DNA of 64,000 nt from NCBI RefSeq assembly GCF_964656455.1, contig NC_135717.1, positions 142,304,308 through 142,368,307 on the forward strand. The letters are read 5' to 3'. The position numbers and the translations under genes are program-made. The DNA is from Halichoerus grypus. Lineage: Eukaryota > Chordata > Mammalia > Carnivora > Phocidae. The notes under the pieces are model-generated. The model saw nothing but the letters and a program-made list of their open reading frames with translations. It searched no databases and had not been told where the DNA came from. Of the stretch, positions 1 to 12,109 are shown piece after piece (positions within the stretch are counted from its first letter, which is position 1; each line of letters begins with the position of its first letter).

Positions 1-399
1 AATAGTCCAAGTTAGAAACTTCTCCTATAGAAAGTTCTTCAACTGCAGAACCACGACTTGGATTATCATTTGTTTACATGCATAAATTATGCAGAGACAT
101 CACCATGGAAAAGCTATTTCCCTTGAAATGAGGGTCCATAATACCCCTTACTTGTTTTGGTTTTTTTTTCCTTAAGCTAATGTTTCTTGAAAGAATGAAA
201 AACATCTAGGAGTCAAAGTATATATTCAGATGTTCTTTCTTCCTAATTTTATCTTTTGGTGTTAAACAAGTTTATTTAATAATATACTTCAAGAGGAACA
301 GCATATTCTATGAGTGAGAATTTTACACAGGAAAAGTAAGAGAAGGTTATAACTCTCAGGGAAGAAAACATTTTCAACCCATCCTTCATGTTGAGTTTT
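1..399. other. Unassigned AT-rich DNA
   Basis: No long ORF, RNA gene or recognisable repeat is seen before the first SINE. Confidence 0.5.
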
Positions 400-410
400 T
401 ACATTTTCTT

Positions 411-619
411 CTTCTTTTTTTTTTAGATTTTATTTACTTATTTGAGAAAGAACACAAGGAAGCGAGAGAGAGCATGAGTAGGGGGGAGAGGCAGAGGGAG
501 AGGGAGAAACCGACTTCCCGCTGAGAAGGAAGCCCAACTTGGGGCTCCATCCCAGGACCCTAAGATCATGACCTGAGCCGAAGGCAGACGCTTAACCAAT
601 TGAGCCATCCAGGCGTCCC
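411..619 (-). mobile_element. tRNA-Lys-derived SINE (SINEC, carnivore)
   Basis: Read on the minus strand this has the full CAN-SINE layout: tRNA-like head with A- and B-box-like Pol III promoter, CT-rich middle, and an A-rich tail seen here as a T-run near 412-424. It is flanked by an 11-bp target-site duplication, tacattttctt, at 400-410 and 620-630. The body is moderately diverged. Confidence 0.95.
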
Positions 620-630
620 TACATTTTCTT

Positions 631-1405
631 TTAAACAACCTTACACTTGTAAATATATACTAGCACCCAGTCCCATTCTGTAGTAACTTAATTGCTCTGA
701 AATACAGCTAGTGTCTTCTGATTGTGTTCTTTAGAAACCCTGTATCCTTCACAAGAAGTAAAAATCTAATTAGTGTTCCTCTGCTCCCAATACATTAAAG
801 AAGGGTTAGCCTTCTAATTAGCTATAAGTTTGTTAATTTTGCTCTATTACTTTGAATAGATCACTCTTAGAATCATTTGTGGTGAAGTCAATGGTACATA
901 CAGAAGGGGGACCCTGATGGAAGATCTTGACAGACATTGAAATGTGAATTGTTCAGAACACAATGATACATAAAACATAGAAATAAAATAATCTTTTAAA
1001 ATTAATGAGAATTTTAGGAGAGTTAACTCTCATTTTAAATTATTCATGCCACTCTTCCTTCGACTTTCATTAACCTACGGTAGTAAATCTTCAGATCCCA
1101 ATAAGACAGAAAACTAGAAGCTTTAATTCTAATCCAATATAAAAATCTCTGCGTCTAGATGGTAAACTGTGAGAGCCAGAACTGAGACTTTTTTGCCTCT
1201 GCTACACTGCCAGCTCCTTGTGCTGGGCCTGTCATAGGAACTGCATTTGTTAAATAAAAACAATATTAAACTGTTCATATTTAGTAATAACAACATTAAT
1301 GCAAGTTAATAAGCCTTTTAAAGAAAAAACTAGTAAAATCTTGCTTCTCATAAAGCTATTGATGAATAAATTTTAAAATATGGCAAACTAGTTTCATTCT
1401 TTTCA
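631..1405. other. Unassigned AT-rich DNA with a possible L2 3' scrap
   Basis: No gene is seen. Around 1155-1255 the text resembles the L2 3' UTR (account of a size, 'tgctgggcctg', then 'tttgttaaataaa'), but the match is short. The rest is unassigned. Confidence 0.45.
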
Positions 1406-1419
1406 AAGTGTTATTCTTT

Positions 1420-1612
1420 TTTTTTTTTTTTTTTAAGATTTTATTTATCTGACAGAGAGAGAGAACAAGCAGGGGGAGCAGCAGAGGGAGAGGGAGAAGC
1501 AGGCTCTCCACTGAGCAGGGAGCCCGATGCAGGGCTCGATCCCAGGACCCTGGGATCATGACCTGAGCCGAAGGCAGACGCCCAACCGACTGAGCCACCC
1601 AGGCGTCCCTTG
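1420..1612 (-). mobile_element. SINEC, minus strand
   Basis: T-run, then AGATTTTATTTAT, purine-rich middle and a tRNA-like head ending CCACCCAGGCGTCCC. A perfect 14-bp target-site duplication, aagtgttattcttt, lies at 1406-1419 and 1613-1626, so the insertion is complete and fairly recent. Confidence 0.97.
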
Positions 1613-1681
1613 AAGTGTTATTCTTTAAATATTTTACACTTATTTTATATTATGTGCATTGTAATTCTAATATTCAATATC

Positions 1682-1855
1682 TTTTTTTTTTTTAAAGACT
1701 TTATTTATTTATTTGACAGAGAGAGACACAGCGAGAGGGAACACAAGCAGGGGGAGTGGGAGAGGGAGAAGCAGTCTTCCTGCCAGGCAGGGAGCCCGGG
1801 ATCATGACCTGAGCCGAAGGCAGACGCTTAATGACTGAGCCACCCAGGCGCCCCA
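1682..1855 (-). mobile_element. SINEC, minus strand, internally deleted
   Basis: Complete ends with a perfect 14-bp target-site duplication (taatattcaatatc, 1668-1681 and 1856-1869). Compared with the copies on either side it lacks about 25-30 bp between GAGCCC and GGGATCATGACC near 1795-1800. That removes the B-box-like part, so the copy should be transcriptionally weak by Pol III. Confidence 0.95.
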
Positions 1856-1904
1856 TAATATTCAATATCCTTGAGAACAGAATTTGCTATTTATTGTTTC
1901 TTCT

Positions 1905-2102
1905 TTTTTTTTTTTTTTAAAGATTTTATTTATTTATTTGACAGAGAGATAGCGAGAGCAGGAACACAAGCAGGGGGAGTGGGAGAGGGAGAAGTGGGCT
2001 TCCCGCTGAGCAGGGAGCCCGATGTGGGACTCGATCCCAGGACCCTGGGATCATGACCTGTGCCGAAGGCAGACGCTTAACGACTGAGCCACCCAGGCGC
2101 CC
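1905..2102 (-). mobile_element. SINEC, minus strand
   Basis: Complete element with an 18-bp perfect target-site duplication (ctatttattgtttcttct, 1887-1904 and 2103-2120). It is the third same-orientation SINE within 0.7 kb. Confidence 0.97.
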
Positions 2103-2120
2103 CTATTTATTGTTTCTTCT

Positions 2121-2959
2121 GATTCTAGCACAAGGCAACTTAGTTCTTCTCATGATTTAAAATAGTGATTGCAAGCCCATATTTGGTTTATCTGATCTGT
2201 AGGAATTCTGTAAGGTCTGGCTGAAAGACCTTCCTTCAGGAGAATGTACTTTTCCTTCTGCTAAGCACTATGAAGCAGAGAGTACTTTAAGTTTAAATAA
2301 TTAATAAAAATATGAACTCCCACCCTTTTCAAGGGCAACATCCTGTTAATCACTGCTGTTGTTGTTGTTTTTTCTAAACCTAGTTTCCTAACTCAGGTTT
2401 ATACTGATAGTCTTCCTGACATCTTTTTGCAGATTTCTTCTAGGCTACCCTGTCTCTGAGGGTGTGGCCCTTTACTGGTTCTGGATTGATGTAGGGGTTT
2501 TAGTCCCAACTCTGTTTCTTCCTCCTCTGCTCCCAATTTATCCCATTGGCGTTAAACCCAAGTTTCTAGTTCTTTGGATCAGCAAAGGTCTTCAGGTTGC
2601 TCCAGTCTTCAGAAAACACTATACTGGTATTTAAATGGCCTATTTGGTGCATTTTATGTAGGCTTTTGTACTGGGAAGCTTTCAGACTTTCATATTTGCC
2701 ACATTGGCAGAAAGTAGAAATCAAATATGGATAATATATTTACAGATATTTTTATGAAATGATAAATCCAAATCACCATTTATTCAACATTTTTAAAAAA
2801 TGACTGTCACATGTCAAAATTCTGCTGGCATCACAAAGATGGATAAAATAGGTTCTGGCTCTTAAATTCTGCTTACAGTCTAAGGATGTAACAGACTTGT
2901 TCCAGATATACTGTGATATATAGTATATTGTGATAAAAATGGAAAGTTATTCTATAAAA
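2121..2959. other. Unassigned DNA
   Basis: No ORF of note and no repeat family recognised. The 2410-2600 part is somewhat GC-richer and could be an old LTR or L1 scrap. Confidence 0.4.
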
Positions 2960-2999
2960 GTGGAGATAGAATTTTTCTTTAATTCAACTATGTATTATA

Positions 3000-3700
3000 A
3001 AAACTTACATAGAACCTGCACTCATCATTGCTGGAGGGATTGCAAAATGGTGCAGTCACTTTGGAAAACAGTTTGGTACTTCCTCAAAATGTTAAACATA
3101 GAGTTACCATATAACCCAGAAATTCCATTCTTACTTATATACCCAAGAAGTATAAAAACACATGTCTATACAAAAAAGTTACATATGATTGTCCATAGCG
3201 GCATTATTCATAATTGCCAAAAAATGAAAACAACTGAAATGTCCATCAACTAATGAATGGATAAACAAACTTTTATCCATTGAATGACAGATCTATACAA
3301 TGGAATATTATTTACCAATAAAAAGAAATGAAGTATACTGAAATATACTACAACATGGATGAATCTTAAAAATATGGTAAGTGAAATAAGTCAGTCACAA
3401 AAGACCACCTGTTGTGTGATTCCAATTAAGTGAAATGTCCAGAATATGCAAGTAGTAGACCAGGAAAATAATTTAGTAGTTGGCAGCGGCTTGGAGAAGG
3501 GCGAACGGAGAATGATCACTAATCAATACCAGTTTTTTTGGGGGAAGTGTTATTAAAATGTTCTAAAATTATATAGTCATGAAGGTTGTATAATTCTGTG
3601 AATATGCTAAAGAACAATGAATTGTATACTTTAAAAGGGCAAATTTTCTGGTATGTAAATTATATCTTAGCAAAGTTGTTATAAAAATTATAAGAGAAAA
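3000..3700 (+). mobile_element. Ancient L1 (L1M-type) 3' end
   Basis: The text follows the C-terminal part of L1 ORF2 (W-x-D-C motif near 3036, 'atataacccagaaattcc', 'tacaatggaatattat', 'aacatggatgaatctt') and then the L1MB/MC-like 3' UTR ending with 'aattgtatactttaaaagggc' and 'gtaaattatatcttagcaaa'. Frames are broken; it is 5' truncated and non-functional. Confidence 0.85.
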
Positions 3701-5232
3701 AAAGTTATATAAAGTATTTAAAAATCAAAATGGAAAAGGACTTTCATAGAAGATAGTTTTCCAAGTTCTGAAGTCTAGTATTTTCAGTTCTATAGGATAC
3801 AGATTTCAAGTCGAATTAAATTCCTTGTTGCACACTTGGGAATTTATAACATTATAAATGCAATCATTTCAAAGTACTTCATAGCATCATCTCCTGCATT
3901 TTTTTTGGGAGGGGGGTTTGACGAACATATAAAAGTAAATTAGTTCTTGCCCTTGTGAAGAAAATTGAAATATCTCTAGGGGAGGAATCACTTTTAAAAT
4001 GCCCTACTATTTAATTTGCGGTACTATATTCTTAAAGGACACTAAAGAAGAAATGTGGGACTGCCTGGGTAAAGGTCATTTCCTTATTAATAATTGCATT
4101 ATATTCTAGTAATTTTAGTTTCTAAATAAGCCCAAATAAAAGGCCTGAAATATCATCAGGTTAAAAGTCAAAAGCTCCTGAGATAGGTATAATGGATAAA
4201 TTTTAAATATTAGTCCACACGGTTTTAAGCCCAGTTCTATACCAGACATGTTTAAAGAATGTGTTGTTTCAAGTGACGCTGATTATCTGGTGGGGAAAAC
4301 AAAGCAGATGAATAGGTACGGGACAGGGCCTCATGGTAAAAACATGTGCAAAGTACTACAGAAACATTCCAGAGGAAGTAGGATTAATGGTGAATATGGG
4401 GCCAAGAAAGGCTTTCAGATATTGTTTTCATATGGTCCAATATATTCCAACACTCACAGGCTTTATTTGGTGTCATGCTTCCATATTATTCAAATGCATA
4501 TATTCTAACTTAATTATACTTCAATAAGTTGAAATAACAGCAACATTCCTTATGCTACCTTGAAAATAACCATTAGAACTGAGAGTACACATTTCATAGT
4601 AGGTCAGACCCTTACTTTAGCAAAATTGCATTAGACCATAGTGGATCCTCTCAGCTTTTAAATCTCCATTATAGGTATCTGTTTGGGTATCATTTAATGT
4701 TTTTCTCTATTAAATATCTCCCACTAAAATAGAAATAGCATTGCTAATTTTAAGTGCTAATAATTTTATTATGGGATTAAGCTTTAATAATTACCTAATG
4801 CTTGAAAATTCCATTTAAAATGTCACTATTTCAATTTTTTTTTTTTTTTTTTAAGTTTAGGTTTGTTTTGCTTGGGTGAAACTTGCTGCAATGGATTGAA
4901 GTGGTTGAGACTACTGGCCAAAGTGCTTCATTTATAGCCACGAGTTTTGTTTTCAGAAAGTAGTTAATGTATTAAACCGATTCAAATTTTATCCATTATA
5001 ACTATGGTAATTGAATCAACAGTGAATTAGTTATCTTTCAACATCAAGATCTCCTGGAGAAAAATAGTTACCTTTCAATACGAAGCTCTTACTGGATAAA
5101 ATTGAACCTTTGGAAAGGACATTTCCTCTTTTGATTTCACATTTCACTTATTCATTGCACGTAATATACTGTCATACATTCTCAGGATTAGAAATTAATT
5201 TTTAAACACAATGTAACTCATAAGATCATTAA
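3701..5232. other. Unassigned AT-rich DNA
   Basis: No gene. Small overlapping ORFs at 4248-4527 (86 and 64 codons) have no recognisable domain. A T-run lies at about 4837-4853. Confidence 0.45.
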
Positions 5233-5485
5233 TAATAACAGCAAATATATTTTTCACTATATTTCAAGTGCTGTCTTAGGCACCTTGTATGTGCTGACTC
5301 AATATTCACAATATCATATGGTGTTGCTACTATGATTATCTCATTTTTGCATGTGGGGAAATGAGGCACAGAGAATTTAAGTAATTTTCCCAATGTCTGA
5401 TATGTTTTAATGTCTTATATGGAGAAGTTAGTACTTGAACTTAGTCACTTGGTGTTAAAGTTTTTAAGCACCACACTGCATGCCA
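5233..5485 (-). mobile_element. MIR SINE relic, minus strand
   Basis: Matches the reverse complement of MIR: 'gcaccttgtatgtgctgactc', then the core 'ggggaaatgaggcacagagaatttaagtaa'-like segment and the tRNA-side end. An extra ~15 bp near 5405-5425 interrupts the usual order. Confidence 0.8.
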
Positions 5486-6048
5486 CTCTCATTTATTATA
5501 ACATGAACAGTATAACACAATCTAATATACAAGGCAGAGAACTTTAGGATGTGAGCTCAGAGAAAGGGTAAATAACCATGGTAGTTCTAGAAGTGATATT
5601 ATCAATGCCTTTTTCAGGCACAAATTGCTTTAGGATAAAAATCTATTTACTATAAGCATATGCCAATATTTTTAAACTGCATAACTCTGTTCAATAAATA
5701 TACACAATATTTTCAAACTTGGTTGCTCAATTGTCAAATCAGCTAGTGATTACTTCTTAAAACTAATAGGCATGCCATGTTTAATTTACATAACTCATAC
5801 TGGCAATAATAGGAAATTAACTATACATCTTCAGCTTAGAAGAGTCATACTCATATCCACTCCTGGCTGATAGTAATCATTGTAATAGTAATAGATAACA
5901 TTTTTAGCCCATCTAAATATATTACTTTTACATAACTATCAACTTCAATCTGTTGACGAGGGAATGCAGAGAAACTAAAAGAAAAATATGTGATCTTTTA
6001 GTGAAATATTAATTTTTATTTTTAAATAAACTGAAAACATATGCCAGT
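5486..6048. other. Unassigned AT-rich DNA
   Basis: Nothing recognisable is seen. Confidence 0.45.
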
Positions 6049-6067
6049 CACCTCATGTCCTTCTTAT

Positions 6068-6175
6068 TTTTTTAAACATTTTTTAAAGTAATCTCTACAC
6101 CCAACTTGGGCCTTGAACTCATGACCCTGAGATCAAGAGTCACAAGCTCTATGGACTGAGCCAGCCAGGCAGCCC
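6068..6175 (-). mobile_element. Short carnivoran SINE (tRNA head, GTAGAGATTAC tail type)
   Basis: About 108 bp. Read in reverse it has the tRNA-Lys-like head, then GGGTGTAGAGATTACTTTAA and an A-rich tail, with no CT-rich segment. It is flanked by a perfect 19-bp target-site duplication (6049-6067 and 6176-6194). The direct-repeat flanks show this is a full insertion and not a truncated long SINE. Confidence 0.93.
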
Positions 6176-6484
6176 CACCTCATGTCCTTCTTATACTCAA
6201 ATAATGAATCATGTGAAATCCTGGGAATCTCTTTTTAAAATTTCTTTAAAAATGTATATATATACACACATTATTCTATTCAATGGATATTCCTGTTTTG
6301 TAAAACAATGTGATTGCTGCTTTTAAGGATGAAAAACATCTGAATATGCACCTCACAGTGTTCAGTTTGACACATCTGGAACATCAACTGGCCACGAATG
6401 GACTTAAATAGAATGTCTGTTAGGGGTGAGTTTGTCATTGGCCTGTTTACATGAGGGAGAAAGGGGACTTCTGGGAAGGTAAAG

Positions 6485-6715
6485 AAGCAAAGTGGTTAAA
6501 ATTTTCAGCTCTGGAAGCAGCTGTCTGTGTTAGAATCCTGGTACCATCCTTCAGTACTTGTATATCCTCGGGAAATTTACTTTATCTTTTTGTGTCTTAC
6601 TTATTACATATCTGTAAAATAGGGATAAATCACAGAACCAAACACACAGTCTCAATAGGTTTCTGTGAGACAAGTGCAAGTCCTTGCTAAGTGTTAACTA
6701 TTATTATTGGAATGA
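6485..6715 (+). mobile_element. MIR SINE relic
   Basis: Order of MIR landmarks is kept: 'aaagtggttaaa', 'tgtgttagaatcctgg', 'ctgtaaaatagggataa', 'gctaagtgttaactattatt'. Heavily diverged, as expected of MIR. Confidence 0.82.
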
Positions 6716-7144
6716 ACTCACAGCTTATGTCTTTAAGGACAGGAAACTCATGTCACAGGTGATTCTAGCAGTAAGCTCATGTCCTGAAACCCCACCTATC
6801 CTTAGGGACTGACATTGTCACGTTGATCATCAGCTTCCATGGCTGGTATTTCACATCCACGCTCTCAGATCCACCCTCAGAATTTTATCCTAGTCAATTC
6901 CAGTTATTTCTGTTATGGAAAGAGAAAAAACAGTAACATTGGGCCTAATATCATGATAAAGACAGCTATTTGATGGCCAGCCTGATGTTTCAAGGATCTG
7001 GACAGAACTGGACAGAAAGAGTAATTAATATAAATGGCCATAGAAGGCAGATGATAAAAATTATATTATACAAATAGTTTGTAATGTGTGTGAGGGTAAT
7101 GAGTCTCAAAATCTGATTTCATTATTAACATCTGCACTTCCATT
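6716..7144. other. Unassigned DNA
   Basis: No gene or repeat family recognised. Confidence 0.4.
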
Positions 7145-7310
7145 TAATTTTTTTTAAATTCAAGTTTTTATTTAAATTAACATAGTTAATTCAACTTAGT
7201 TAACATATATGGTAAAATTGGTTTCAGGTGTAGAATTTAGTGATTTATCACTTACATATAACATCCAGTGCTCATCACAGGTGCCCTCCTTAATAACCAT
7301 CACCCATTCC
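7145..7310 (-). mobile_element. Carnivore L1 3' UTR fragment, minus strand
   Basis: Reverse complement of the carnivoran L1 tail: 'ggtttcaggtgtagaattta', 'gtgatttatcacttacatat', 'ccagtgctcatcacaggtgc', 'caccca'. Only the last ~165 bp is present, so it is strongly 5' truncated. Confidence 0.85.
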
Positions 7311-7649
7311 ATTTAAATTTTCATATTTAAATTAGTGATTTAAAAGACATGTAACATAGTTAAATACTTTATGAAAACATTAATCATTGCTAAGAATTCC
7401 AGCATTTATCCAAGAAAAGTTCCTATCTATCTATCCCTGTCATTTTATTATTGCAGGTTTTAAAAAAATATTTTCATTTGGAGAATAGGGTCAGACACAT
7501 ACAGAAGGTATGATCACAATGAAGCCAGAATCCATTCCAGGTTTTACTAGCCAATGCATAAAACGTGTAATATACACTGCTTTGTCATACACTTCCTCCC
7601 ATCACCCCTACTTAACAATTTTCATCACCTTTCATTTTGCCATTTTAGA
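7311..7649. other. Unassigned AT-rich DNA
   Basis: Between two L1 fragments; nothing recognised. Confidence 0.4.
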
Positions 7650-8225
7650 ATTTATTTTTTAATTGAGGCATAATTGACATTAGTTTCAGATGTACAACAT
7701 AATAATTCAGTAACTATATATTATGAAATAAACACTGCAATAAGTCTAGTCTGCTGTCTTAGCAACTTTCAAAAATGCAATCCAGTATTGCTAACTATAG
7801 TATCCACGCTGTACATCCCCATGACTTACTTATTCTATAACTGGAAGTTGGTACCTTTTGAGCCCCTTCACCCATTCTCCCACTCTCTACCCGATCTCTG
7901 GCAACTACCACCAATCTCTTTTCTGCATGTGTGAGCTTTTTTTTTTTTTTTAGTTATTATTATTCCATATTTGATTTAATTTAGATTCCACATTTAAATG
8001 AAATCATAAGGTATTTGCCTTTGTCTGTCTGATTTATTTCACTTAGCATAATGCCCTCAAGGTCCATCTCTGTTATCACAAATGGCAAGATTTCCTTTTT
8101 TATGGCTGAATAATATTCCAGTATATAAACACACATACATACACCACATTTTCTTTATCCATTCATCCATCAATGACGATTTGTTTCCATATCTTGGCTA
8201 TTATAAATAATACTGAGTGAAAACA
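7650..8225 (-). mobile_element. L1MA-type 3' end, minus strand
   Basis: Starts with the antisense tail 'aattgaggcataattgacat', runs through 'tttcagatgtacaacataat' and 'aactggaagttggtacctttt', and reaches ORF2 ('catccatcaatgacgatttg', 'cttggctattataaata'). Decayed; no intact reading frame. Confidence 0.88.
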
Positions 8226-8459
8226 GTAGGTGTATGTGTCTTTTTGCAGGGCTGGTTCTTAAAGACTATGTGCCATACCTCCCTGCTCCATCATAACTGG
8301 AGATTTCACCAAAGTTACCACCAACACACACGTACAAACAAATAAAAGGGACAGAAACAAATAACACAAAGATTTTTCCCTGTCTTTCTGTCATAATATC
8401 CAATTGATTATCATGTTTTGTCATTCTACTTTTTTGCTATCTCTTGTATGCATCCACCC

Positions 8460-8850
8460 TCTCCTTCTCCACTACTATTGTCTTAGTTAACATCAAGATT
8501 ATTTTTTGCCCAGACACCTATCAACTCTTCCTGCATCTAGTGCATTTTCTCTCCACATCAGCACCAAAGTGATCTTTCGAAAACACAATTATCATCCTGT
8601 GACTCCTCTGCTTAAAATCTATGTGTAATCTGACTCCTGATAGTGTTTGAGTTTGGCCACTAAAAAGCCCATGACCTTACAGCATCTACCGAAGGCACTG
8701 GATCTCCCTTATTTTGTACCACCTGTTCCCTCTGCTTCATGCTGATCTTGCTTGCCCTGTCTACCTGAATGACTCCTCTTCATTCTCTGAGACTTAGATG
8801 GCATATCCTTTATTCTAAGAAGCCTGTCTTCAACAAAAAAGAATTTAAAA
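8460..8850 (+). mobile_element. L2 LINE relic
   Basis: L2 sense landmarks in order: 'caaagtgatctttcgaaaac', 'cctgtgactcctctgcttaa', 'cttgccctgtctacctgaat', 'aagcctgtcttcaac'. Diverged and truncated before the final 3' repeat. Confidence 0.7.
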
Positions 8851-10110
8851 ATCTGTCCTGAGGTTTCCCATAGACTAGGAGATCTATTTATGGTGCTGGA
8901 ATGGTGTGCACAGATGTCTAACTCCCACACGAGACCACACGACTCCGCAAGGCAGAAACTGTGGTCTTTTTATTGTAACCTTCCCACATGAGGTGTTTGA
9001 GAAGAGCAGGATTCTAATATGTTTGAATGAATGATAAATAATGGAATAGAGGTAAACTGAGCACACTACAATGATTTTAAGTTCATAGAGGTCAGCCACA
9101 TAAACAAGACCCTATTTTATTTTTACAAATTAGTTAGACCAGATCACCAATGTTCAGTTTTTCTTGATCAGATATGCTGTTTACCATTCTCAACATTTTT
9201 TAATTTGGTAACACTGAGAGTTACAAAAATGATAAACTGTACTAATGGGCATTGTTAATTACTCAGGTAGTTCATGAATTTTCAGGTATTCAAAGTGTCA
9301 AAGTATTAGAGAAAGCTCAAAAACGGTTCTCTAGTAGCTCAGTATTCTAGCAATAACATATAAAGATATTATTACTAGATCAAAATATTTATAACATAAA
9401 GTATTTTACCAAATATTCTGGGGGTAACAGGAAAGTTCAAGATATTTTTTCCATGTTCAAGGACATTATTTCTGATTTTCTGTTTATTTGAATGTTTGCA
9501 TGTGTATATGTTTCAAAGCACCACTTTAAAGCAATCAAAATAACAGAAATGTTATTAGACAGTTTTGATTGTGGATCAGGTGGTCAAAAAGATACTTAAA
9601 AAAGAGTCTTTTTCTTAATTTTGTTAAATAATTACTACACCCCACTATCACACAATCCTGAAAAAATAATCCACAAACTTGTCTTTGATAAAAGTTTAAT
9701 TTTCACAAAATTTCAAATAACTCAATTGTTAGATGCTCCCCATAAAGCTTTTTGTGTGAAATAATATTTCTATTGAATATAATCTTACTTAAGGTGTTAC
9801 AGTATTTAAGCTGTATATGAACTGAAAAAGTACTGTATTCTTTGAAACTTGCCTATGCATCATATTTAACAATTCAAAACATTGCACAAGTGGAGGTTGA
9901 CAACAATGTCCTTCTAACTCTTGCTGCATAGCTTCCTATTGATATGCTCCCTACTTTTCAAGATCCATTTTGTATTCCACCAGTATAGAGAAGTCTACTC
10001 AGATATTCCGCCAGTTAGAAATAAATTATCTCTCTCTCCCTTTTTCTTTCTCTCTCTCTTCTTATCTATCATCTATCTATCTATTTCATACCTTCCCTTT
10101 TTTTAACTTA
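8851..10110. other. Unassigned AT-rich DNA
   Basis: Two overlapping minus-strand ORFs (8709-8930, 8884-9099) have no domain and partly lie over L2. Nothing else is recognised apart from a CT-rich stretch at about 10029-10062. Confidence 0.4.
10064..10086. repeat. Short (TCTA)n microsatellite
   Basis: About five imperfect TCTA units following a CT-rich stretch. Confidence 0.8.
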
Positions 10111-10114
10111 TTAT

Positions 10115-10262
10115 CATAGTCTTCTTTTGTGTATATGTCCACGTTCTCCATGATAAGCTCTTCCTCATTATGAGACCTAACATTTTTCTTGGTATCATGA
10201 ATAAACAGCTTCACAGTTTAAAGCACATGGTAGATCCTTAATAAATTCATATTGAATAAACT
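10115..10262 (+). mobile_element. L2 3' end
   Basis: 'cacatggtagatccttaata' followed by 'attgaataaacta' matches the closing part of L2 (size statement, then 'caataaat..ttgaatgaa'). Confidence 0.6.
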
Positions 10263-11089
10263 AATTATATAGTTTGGAACTATAAAACTCAAACTTACAA
10301 CATCTGCTGTTTCACAGATGGGTTCCCTGGGAATTTTAGGAGCTATAAGGTCACCCTTTGGAAAATTCTGATTTTATTATTGTTGTTGATAATTCATTTT
10401 GGGGCATGTTGCTTTGTAGGATATTTCTGGAAATGCAATCCACTGAAAATTGCAAATGCAAACAGTAGAAACTCAACATAAACATAAACACCTGCTTCAG
10501 TGGAAGGGCATTACTGCCAAGTAGAGAGAAATGCATCCAGGCCATTAGCATCATTCTTTTCCATGGTTGTCTCTATCACCATTTTGCCATTACTAATGTT
10601 TCTAAATGAGGAACGTAGTATTTCTTCTAAGCTAGATGTTTATGTTTGAGAACATGTAAAAGTAAAAGTACTAAATACAATTAGAGGTTTACTGAAGTTT
10701 GCATATTTAAATCCTATTCTGGGTGTCAGATTTATATTCATCAGATAAAAGCAAATGCTGTTAAGTAGCTTTGACTTTGACTTTGCAGGAGAAAAGGCAA
10801 CAACAAAATCTTCTGCAGTTTCGTAAGGCTTCCAAACCATCACATTCTCTGTTAGAGCACCTTCCACTTCCTACCTTTCCAACGTACCTTTTTCCCTCAG
10901 TCTTACCAGTCTTTTCCTGCTTTGTTCTCATTTTATCCCGCCGCTCATGGCATGTAGACATTGGCTTATATATGTTCCACTGATTCTCCTCATGTTTAAC
11001 ATTCTCAACTCATTCAACTTTCTTCAAAGCATAATTCCTCTACTAAATATCTTTCAAATAAGGAAATGACACCCTAATTTGTCAACTGT
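10263..11089. other. Unassigned DNA
   Basis: Short ORFs on both strands (for example 10351-10554 minus, 10761-10983 both strands) show no domain; they overlap one another antisense and look accidental. Confidence 0.4.
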
Positions 11090-12000
11090 AAGCCATTATC
11101 TGATTTCATTTCTTCTAGGCTTCTGACTTAATTTCTGGCCTCATCTCTAGCCATTTCCTACTTGAACATAATGCTACTTTCATCCATTCCCTTATTACAC
11201 CAAACTCTCGCCTGCAAATGGACTTTGCATTTGCTCTTCATTATGCCTGGAATGCTCTCCCCTCCTCAGTGCCATCTTCTAAGAGAGGTCTTCCTTTTTA
11301 CCCACTCTAAGCTAGACTTTTGCAACCCTTTCTTACAAGTTACTATCTCTCTCCATTCTACTATGCTTCAGGAAAATTACTTTCTGCTATTTTCCCAGAA
11401 TTCAGCATTACTTTTTTTTTTTCTTTAGGCTTCATCCTCACTCTACTGAAATAATGGCCAATCCAGGTTCTCTTACTTTCAGTCTTTCTTATGTTTAATT
11501 AATCTTACAGCCAGAACATCATCTATCCAACACTTTGTTTAGCATTTCATTCCCGTATTCCCCCTCAAAATATGTCACCTCATATTTGATAAATATCCTA
11601 TACCTTGAGGATAAAGTGAAATTTTCTCAGCCCTTTGTTCAAGGTCACCACGTACTAGCCTCTACCTTAGCCTATGTATAAGTTATAGCTTCTCCTCTTT
11701 TAACTGGGAAGCTCTGCTCAGGAAGAAAAGCATGTTTACACACATTCCTGCCTGTTCAGTGTAGTTTCACATCATTTCTCTTGCTTGGATCACCCTGTTA
11801 TTCACCTTTCTACATTTCTAAATCCTATGTTCTTTATTTAAAGCCTAGCTCATGTCCTACTACTTCAATGAATACTTCTCCAACTGTCCCAGAATGTAAT
11901 GATCAATTCATTTTTCTTCATAATTACTCAAACCTAAGCAGAAAGAGTTTCGTGTTTAAAATTATCTTACAAATTGTTTTAGGAAAAGAAGTAACATGTA
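11090..12000 (+). mobile_element. L2 LINE relic, probably two pieces
   Basis: 'ttgctcttcattatgcctgg' and 'aatgctctcccctcctcagt' are typical of L2 sense strand near 11230-11270. A second L2-like run near 11580-11930 ('ttcaaggtcaccacgtacta', 'cctagctcatgtcctactac') suggests a second copy or a rearranged one. Confidence 0.65.
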
Positions 12001-12109
12001 GGTATTATGCTACTTATGTTTGATACACTAAAATCTGCAAAAAAAAAAAAAAGCCAGAATATCTCTCAATAATTTTTTTTCAAAAATTCATTACATTTAC
12101 TCATGGATT

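Noticed and set aside
2930..3253. 107-codon ORF as a gene
   Set aside because: It covers the ORF2-end region of an old L1; the frame is a remnant.
10761..10983. Overlapping sense and antisense ORFs as a bidirectional gene pair
   Set aside because: Both are about 70 codons, lack domains and have no supporting signals; mutual antisense ORFs of this size are expected by chance.
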